This document shows, piece by piece, positions 24,183 through 29,190 of a stretch of DNA of 29,190 nucleotides; the stretch's first letter is position 1, and each line of letters opens with the position of its first letter. The DNA comes from Spirochaetales bacterium. GTDB lineage: Bacteria > Spirochaetota > Spirochaetia > Sphaerochaetales > Sphaerochaetaceae. The stretch covers positions 1 to 29,190 of the forward strand of contig JAQYFM010000265.1 of NCBI GenBank assembly GCA_028723145.1. Direction: 5' to 3'. The notes under the pieces are model-generated. The model saw nothing but the letters and a program-made list of their open reading frames with translations, did not search any database and was not told where the DNA came from. The translations under genes and the position numbers were made by a program.

Positions 24183-25433
24183 GTGAGTAGAAAGAATATA
24201 TCCAAAATATTATTAGTACTAGCATTTGTTGTATCAATAATAACAGTAATTTCACTTCTTTTGTTTTGGACTAAAAAAATCAATGAAGAAAAAAAGATTG
24301 ATGAGCTACGAAAAGAGTTATTAAAGGTTGTTAACAAAGGTGGTGAAGAGGCTCTTCTAAACCTTGCGGGAGTTCCTTTAAAAGGAATTTTTTATGATGA
24401 GGATGGTGTTGTCTTATTTGAAGATGATTCTTCTTGGGCATATTCTCTTGATGAAAAAGAAAATATGAGAGCCTTTGATAAAGCAAAATCTAGTGTTGTT
24501 GAAATTGTTCAAGATAAAAGCCTATCCTCCTCAATTAGTGGATGTGGAGTATTAATTTCAAGTGAAGGATATGTAATAACTAATGGACATGTAATAGGTA
24601 ATGGTAAGGATATAAGTGTAAATTTATATGATGGTACGAGTGTAGGTGCTACATTAGTTGGTATTGATACCTTAACAGATATTGCGGTAATTAAGCTTGA
24701 AAAGAGAGAGAAAAAGTATATCCCTCTCGAAATGTATTCAGGTTCATTAAAGGTTGGTCAAAAAGCAATTGCAATTGGCTCACCTTATGGTTATTCCTGG
24801 TCTATGAGTGTTGGTGTTGTATCAGGATTAAACAGACTTGTTTATACATCAAGTATGCTTCCTTTAACTGATTTGATTCAAACAGATGCTGCAGTTAACC
24901 CAGGAAATAGTGGCGGTCCATTGTTAAATAGTAGAGGTGAGATGATAGGCTTAAATACAGCAATATACTCAACAAGTGGTGAAAACCAAGGATTATCATT
25001 TGCTATTCCACTTGAGACAGTTTTAGATGTTGCAACTTCATTAATTAAAAATGGAAAGGTATCAAGAGGATGGCTTGATGTACTTGCTGTTGAATTAAAT
25101 AGTCAAATAGCAGAGTACCTTAAGCTTGATTTTGATGAAGGTGTATTAATTTCTCAAGTTGTTCCATCGGGTGGCGCGGATAAAGCTGGATTAAAAGGTG
25201 GAAATGAAAAGGTTGGCTATGGACAATCGATTATTTATCTTGGTGGAGATATTATTTTAGAAATCAATGGAAATAAAATCTCTGGCTATAGCGATTACCT
25301 TACTGTATTAGGCTCTTATAAGAGTGGTGAAAAGGTGAGTGTTAAGGTTTACAGAAATGGTAACATCGTTACAATTAATGATGTTGTATTAACAGAGAGA
25401 AGTGAAGAAAATAGTAGGTGGATTATAAGATGA
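24183..25433 (+). CDS. HtrA/DegP-family serine protease, membrane anchored
   Basis: This 416-aa S1C protease should degrade or sense misfolded proteins in the periplasm. It has one N-terminal membrane helix (about 7-29) and no cleavage site, so it is anchored as in DegS/HhoA-type proteins. A charged linker, possibly coiled coil (31-50), follows. The trypsin-like domain has the triad H136 (VITNGHVIG), D166 (LTDIAVIKL) and S243 (NPGNSGGPL). A single PDZ domain covers about 290-405, with VVPSGGADKAGLKGG. An AAGGTGA site precedes the GTG start. Its last bases overlap the uvrB start (ATGA), so the two are translationally coupled, an unusual pairing of envelope quality control with DNA repair. Confidence 0.93.
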   Translation: MSRKNISKILLVLAFVVSIITVISLLLFWTKKINEEKKIDELRKELLKVVNKGGEEALLNLAGVPLKGIFYDEDGVVLFEDDSSWAYSLDEKENMRAFDKAKSSVVEIVQDKSLSSSISGCGVLISSEGYVITNGHVIGNGKDISVNLYDGTSVGATLVGIDTLTDIAVIKLEKREKKYIPLEMYSGSLKVGQKAIAIGSPYGYSWSMSVGVVSGLNRLVYTSSMLPLTDLIQTDAAVNPGNSGGPLLNSRGEMIGLNTAIYSTSGENQGLSFAIPLETVLDVATSLIKNGKVSRGWLDVLAVELNSQIAEYLKLDFDEGVLISQVVPSGGADKAGLKGGNEKVGYGQSIIYLGGDIILEINGNKISGYSDYLTVLGSYKSGEKVSVKVYRNGNIVTINDVVLTERSEENSRWIIR

Positions 25434-27502
25434 GTGAAAATAGACCTGATGCTTCTTGGGGTGGGGAGAGTATTACAAATATTCATGTAGGTGCAAATGG
25501 AGTTTCAAAGCCTTTTAAGGTAGTTGCACCATATGAGCCATCTGGAGACCAAGGTAGTGCCATAGAAAAATTATCAAATGGTATTTTAAATGGGGATAGA
25601 GCTCAAACATTAAAGGGTGTTACTGGCTCTGGTAAGACCTTTACTATGGCCAAAATTATTGAAAAGATCCAAAGACCAACTTTAATCTTAAGCCATAATA
25701 AGACTTTAGCAGCGCAATTATATAGAGAGTTCAAATCTTTCTTTCCAAATAATGCTGTTGAATACTTTGTATCAACTTACGATTATTACCAGCCTGAAGC
25801 ATATGTTCCTGGTAAAGATTTATACATTGAAAAGGAAACAGATATTAATGATGAAATTGATAGACTGAGACTATCTGCTTCATTTTCTTTGATGGAAAGA
25901 AGAGATGTAATAGTAGTTGCTACTGTAAGCTGTATCTATGGCCTTGGTAACCCTGTTTCTTTAAGAGATATGATTCACTCATTCCATGTTGGTGATATCT
26001 TCGACCATAAGGTTGAACTTGAGCAGCTAGTTAGAATGCTTTATGAAAGAAATGATGTTGTTTTAACTCGAGGTAGCTTTAGAGTTCGAGGTGATATTAT
26101 CGAAGTGTATCCTGCATATCTAGAGAGTGCATTTAGAATTACCTTAGATTGGGATGAAATTGTTTCTCTTGAATGGTTTGACCCAGTTTCTTTTGAAAAG
26201 ATAGAAAAGGTAAAAGATATTACACTCTACCCTGCTAAACAGTTTGTAATGCCAAAAAGCGCTATTGACCAAGCTATTGTTCGAATTGAGGATGAGTTAA
26301 AGGATCAAGTGGAATTCTTCTTATCTCAAGGACGTCACTTAGAAGCAGAGAGATTAAAAAGCCGTGTAGAATACGATATTGAAATGATTAAAGAAGTAGG
26401 GCATTGTTCTGGTATTGAAAACTATTCTCGTCCATTAGCTGGAAGAAAGCCAGGTGAACGTCCTGCTGTTCTTTTAGATTACTTCCCTTCAGACTTCATC
26501 TGCTTTATTGATGAATCACATGTAACAATTCCTCAAATTGGTGCGATGTATGAAGGTGATAGATCTAGAAAATCCAACTTAGTAAATTATGGCTTTAGAC
26601 TTCCTTCTGCTCTTGATAACAGACCTTTAAAGTACGATGAGTTTGATAAAATTGTTGGTCAAAGAATTTATGTAAGTGCAACCCCAGGAAAAAAGGAAAA
26701 AGAAGAGAGTACTCAGATGGTTGAGCAGCTTATTAGACCAACAGGTCTTCTTGATCCAATTATCGAAGTTAGAGCTACTGAAGGTCAAATGGAAGATCTA
26801 TACGGTGAAATAAGAAAAACTATCAATAAAGGTGATAGAGTTCTTGTTACAACTCTTACTAAGAAAATGGCAGAAGATTTAACTTCCTATATGGAAGGTC
26901 TTAATCTAAAGGTCAGATATCTTCACAGTGAAGTTGAGACAATAGAGAGAGCTGAAATATTAAGAGATTTACGTCTTGGTGTATTTGATGTATTAATCGG
27001 TATTAACCTTTTAAGAGAAGGATTGGACCTTCCTGAAGTTTCTCTTGTGGCAATATTAGATGCAGATAAAATTGGTTTCTTACGTTCTGCTACCTCTTTA
27101 ATTCAGACTATTGGTCGTGCTGCTAGAAATAGTGAAGGACGTGTTATTATGTATGCAGACCAAATGAGTGATGCAATGCGTGAAGCTATTGTTGAAACTG
27201 AACATAGAAGAGAAGTTCAGAGTGCTTACAATAAGGAGCATGGTATCACTCCTCAAACAATCAAAAAAGCAATTGCTGATTTAATTGAACATGAAAAAGA
27301 GGATAAGAGTGAAGCTCAAAAGGCTGATTTAAAAATCGAGCGTTCTGGCTATAATTTGTTAACTCAAAGTGGAAAGAATAAATATATCAAGGCTCTCGAG
27401 AAGGAGATGAGAACTCTTGCTGAGAACCTTGAATTTGAAAGAGCTGCTGTAATAAGAGACGAAATAGAACGAATAAAGAGTGGAAAGTTCCTTGAAGACT
27501 AG
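25430..27502 (+). CDS. uvrB: Excinuclease ABC subunit B
   Basis: This 690-aa helicase-like subunit is the damage-verification step of nucleotide excision repair with UvrA and UvrC. It has Walker A GVTGSGKTFT (about 64-73), the damage-inserting beta-hairpin region STYDYYQPEAYVPG, the Walker B region CFIDESH, helicase motifs V/VI (GINLLREGLDLPEV, QTIGRAARN), and a C-terminal UVR motif (about 650-685) that contacts UvrC. I start at ATG 25430, eight bases after AGGTGG and overlapping the protease stop. A GTG at 25418 is possible but gives a longer overlap. Compared with E. coli there are about 25 extra N-terminal residues before SKPFKVVAPYEPSGDQ. Its stop overlaps the converging caspase-like gene by 4 bp. 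Confidence 0.97.
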   Translation: MSENRPDASWGGESITNIHVGANGVSKPFKVVAPYEPSGDQGSAIEKLSNGILNGDRAQTLKGVTGSGKTFTMAKIIEKIQRPTLILSHNKTLAAQLYREFKSFFPNNAVEYFVSTYDYYQPEAYVPGKDLYIEKETDINDEIDRLRLSASFSLMERRDVIVVATVSCIYGLGNPVSLRDMIHSFHVGDIFDHKVELEQLVRMLYERNDVVLTRGSFRVRGDIIEVYPAYLESAFRITLDWDEIVSLEWFDPVSFEKIEKVKDITLYPAKQFVMPKSAIDQAIVRIEDELKDQVEFFLSQGRHLEAERLKSRVEYDIEMIKEVGHCSGIENYSRPLAGRKPGERPAVLLDYFPSDFICFIDESHVTIPQIGAMYEGDRSRKSNLVNYGFRLPSALDNRPLKYDEFDKIVGQRIYVSATPGKKEKEESTQMVEQLIRPTGLLDPIIEVRATEGQMEDLYGEIRKTINKGDRVLVTTLTKKMAEDLTSYMEGLNLKVRYLHSEVETIERAEILRDLRLGVFDVLIGINLLREGLDLPEVSLVAILDADKIGFLRSATSLIQTIGRAARNSEGRVIMYADQMSDAMREAIVETEHRREVQSAYNKEHGITPQTIKKAIADLIEHEKEDKSEAQKADLKIERSGYNLLTQSGKNKYIKALEKEMRTLAENLEFERAAVIRDEIERIKSGKFLED

Positions 27503-28437
27503 AACATAAAAAGTACTAAGTCTCGTTCTGTTTTATCTATTATAGGTGTTTGTCTACCAAACTTTTCTAGTGCTTTCTTCGTATAGGACCAGGCTTCTGT
27601 TACAGATAGATAACTTCTATCAGGCATTCCTGGTCCTTCTACTTGATCTACATAGAATTTGTAGCCAAGGTAATCAAGTAGAACCTTAGCAAATCTTCCA
27701 TGGGCTTTTAGATTATCAGTTTCTTCACTTTCATATGAAAGCTTATCTGCTGTGCATCCTGTAAGTTCCCAAGTTAAGTCATTATTAACCTTTTTATTTG
27801 AAAATAGCTCACTAAATGAGTTTGAGATATCAAAGACATCATTAATTTGGTCATCCTTTACAATAGCACCAGAATGGCAGGAATCAATTATTAAAAGTTT
27901 ATTGCCGGTAATTGAGGAAAAATCAAAACGTAAATCATCGAGATAGTATGTGAAATTCTTAAATTCATTTGATCCTGATGCTGTTGTATTAATATCTCCT
28001 AAGATTAGAGCTCCAACTTTTTCCTTTTGAGTAGATCCTAATCCATGACCAGCATAGAAGAATATTACAAGATCATCTTTTTTTGTATTAAGCTTTTTAA
28101 ACACTTCTTTGATTTCAGTTTTTAAGCTTCTTGTATCTAGTTCCTTTACTATTTCAACTGCATCACCACGAGTAGGGGTAGTTGTATATCTATAAAAGAC
28201 ATTACTCCCTTGCTGAGTGAATTGATGAGAGTAGAAGTTTCTTTTTTCAGCTTTTGATAAATACTCAAATTGACTAATAATAGCATTTTGATCATTTAGT
28301 GTACCGTACAGAGTACTTACATTCATATCCTCATAGTTTAAAGCTAATGTAATTAAATACACATTACTATTGCTAGCTTTTGTATCAAGGGAACAAGAGG
28401 TTAAAGAAATAATGATTAAAAGAATAATTAATAACAT
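27499..28437 (-). CDS. Caspase-like (peptidase C14) lipoprotein
   Basis: This 312-aa protein combines a lipoprotein signal with a caspase-fold protease domain. The lipobox is LTSC with C15 as the lipidated residue, after a very short, strongly hydrophobic start. The caspase dyad is H131 in FFYAGHGLG and C187 in IIDSCHSGA, at normal spacing and in normal contexts. An upstream LYGTLNDQNAI matches the L-x-G-x-x-N-D-A element of bacterial caspase-like proteins. The C-terminus contains QTPIID...DLVLF. It should be anchored in the envelope and face the periplasm or the outside. A strong AAGGAGG site overlaps the end of the upstream gene, so the two are one operon. The biological target is unknown. 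Confidence 0.9.
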   Translation of the reverse strand: MLLIILLIIISLTSCSLDTKASNSNVYLITLALNYEDMNVSTLYGTLNDQNAIISQFEYLSKAEKRNFYSHQFTQQGSNVFYRYTTTPTRGDAVEIVKELDTRSLKTEIKEVFKKLNTKKDDLVIFFYAGHGLGSTQKEKVGALILGDINTTASGSNEFKNFTYYLDDLRFDFSSITGNKLLIIDSCHSGAIVKDDQINDVFDISNSFSELFSNKKVNNDLTWELTGCTADKLSYESEETDNLKAHGRFAKVLLDYLGYKFYVDQVEGPGMPDRSYLSVTEAWSYTKKALEKFGRQTPIIDKTERDLVLFMF

Positions 28438-28438
28438 A

Positions 28439-28975
28439 TCACTCCTCCTTAATAAATGGTTTTAAAGAGAAAGAAAATGTTATTGGAAATTCAAATCGTT
28501 CTTTCTTATATCTTAATCCTGTATCAAGGGATACACTAAAGGTCCTTGTTATGTTGTAGGTGTTAACCAACATTGCTTCTAAAAAAGCACTTCCTGTTAC
28601 AAACTCTTTAGAAATAGAGTATCCAGCTCCTATGTTTAATCCTAATTGATAACTATTTGTAAAGCAGTAATAAGTTGATAAACCTATACTCAAAGATGAA
28701 TATCCAAGGATTTTGGTATAGCTTCTAATAGCTGTATCACCTTGTAAAGCAAACTGAGTATATAGTCCGATATCAAAGTTTGAAAGTCTAAATGCTACTG
28801 GTGTAAGTGTTATTTCACACCTTAACGCTTCCCTTAATTCGCTCTCATAATTTAATGCACTATTTTTAAGCATTGAAGTGCCAAAACCAACTTTAATTCC
28901 ACCTGTATAGTTTAGAGCAAACGCAGATGAAATTAATCCGAAAACCAAAACAGTAATTAATAAAGTTCTCTTCAT
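28439..28975 (-). CDS. Small secreted beta-barrel-like envelope protein
   Basis: This 178-aa protein has a clear signal peptide (1-20, MKRTLLITVLVFGLISSAFA, cleavage before LNYTGG). The rest is almost wholly alternating hydrophobic strands with Gly/Tyr/Ser turns (GGIKVGFGTSM, SLSIGLSTYYCF, LGLNIGAGYSI, SVSLDTGLRYKKE), ending in FSFSLKPFIKEE. This fits a small outer-membrane beta-barrel of about eight strands. No named family is recognised. A GAGGT site precedes the ATG by seven bases. It is transcribed directly before the caspase-like lipoprotein (1-bp gap) and directly after another gene resembling that lipoprotein at its C-terminus, which suggests a functional envelope unit. Confidence 0.82.
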   Translation of the reverse strand: MKRTLLITVLVFGLISSAFALNYTGGIKVGFGTSMLKNSALNYESELREALRCEITLTPVAFRLSNFDIGLYTQFALQGDTAIRSYTKILGYSSLSIGLSTYYCFTNSYQLGLNIGAGYSISKEFVTGSAFLEAMLVNTYNITRTFSVSLDTGLRYKKERFEFPITFSFSLKPFIKEE

Positions 28976-29019
28976 ATATTTACCTCTACTTATAATAGAA
29001 GTAAATTTGATTTTTTTAT

Positions 29020-29190
29020 TTAATAGAGCAAAAAGTCCTTTATTTCGTTACCTTGAGGATGCTGAATTGAACCATTAATGTATAACTTAATATTTCTTTG
29101 TATAGAAGTAATTAACTCACTAAACCATATATGTGATTGCTTCATCCCTGGGGTGTTAGTTGTGGTGTTGTATCCTAAGTTTTCAAGAAA
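29020..29190 (-). CDS. 3' end of a gene resembling the caspase-like lipoprotein (partial)
   Basis: The last 56 codons of a leftward gene run off the window edge. The open frame ends at TAA (29020-29022). It reads FLENLGYNTTTNTPGMKQ, then a helix (WFSELITSIQRNI), then SIQHPQGNEIKDFLLY at the end. The end of the 27499-28437 caspase-like protein has the same order: LLDYLGY, PGM, a helix (TEAWSYTKKAL), then QTPIIDKTERDLVLF. I therefore infer a second caspase-like gene, but the catalytic part lies outside the window. The gap to the next gene is 44 bp, so an operon is likely. Confidence 0.65.
   Translation of the reverse strand, partial: FLENLGYNTTTNTPGMKQSHIWFSELITSIQRNIKLYINGSIQHPQGNEIKDFLLY

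Overview
The window is a compact, low-GC stretch from what is most likely a spirochaete, probably near the Treponema/Sphaerochaeta group. The main clue is the periplasmic binding protein, whose signal peptide runs into a 'LFAQGAAES' junction typical of spirochaete solute-binding proteins. A tripartite tricarboxylate transporter, lipoprotein and outer-membrane-type proteins, and 7TM-type diguanylate cyclases fit a double-membraned anaerobe. The lineage is an inference, because the window has no rRNA or other phylogenetic marker gene I could use.

Layout. (1) 1-1556 holds no intact gene. It contains several short protein-like open stretches interrupted by stops and frame changes, which I read as probably decayed coding DNA. 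(2) 1557-1629 is tRNA-Asn(GTT) with a near-ideal promoter and a terminator. (3) 1738-4545 is a divergent pair, diaminopropionate ammonia-lyase (dpaL/ygeX) and an NCS2 xanthine/urate-type permease, recalling the purine-degradation clusters of anaerobes. (4) 4578-6384 is a phosphomannomutase/phosphoglucomutase overlapping an unknown 156-aa gene. (5) 6428-8038 is a stand-alone RlmK-like 23S rRNA methyltransferase with a long charged, probably disordered tail. (6) 8067-15781 is a catabolic locus: a divergent ROK repressor, then a Gfo/Idh oxidoreductase, the three TTT transporter subunits (TctC, TctB, TctA), an M24-fold protein that has lost most metal ligands, and an MFS permease. A convergent amidohydrolase follows at 15774-17072. 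(7) 17143-18846 is glnS. (8) 18938-19950 is a divergent pair of unrecognised genes. (9) 19896-24101 is a leftward cluster of a SAM methyltransferase and two paralogous membrane diguanylate cyclases. (10) 24183-27498 is an HtrA-like protease translationally coupled to uvrB. (11) 27499-29190 (leftward) is a caspase-like lipoprotein, a small secreted beta-rich protein, and the 3' end of a further gene whose C-terminus resembles the caspase-like protein.

Two themes run through the window. Several genes (ROK regulator, SAM methyltransferase, amidohydrolase and, less clearly, the NCS2 permease and RlmK) have no Shine-Dalgarno sequence but carry a -10 element 6-9 nt before the ATG, which predicts leaderless or nearly leaderless mRNAs. 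Other genes have good GGAG-type sites. Convergent neighbours also frequently overlap at their 3' ends. The items I consider most worth following up are the duplicated caspase-like locus, the degenerate M24 protein in the TTT operon, the RlmK tail and the leaderless promoters.
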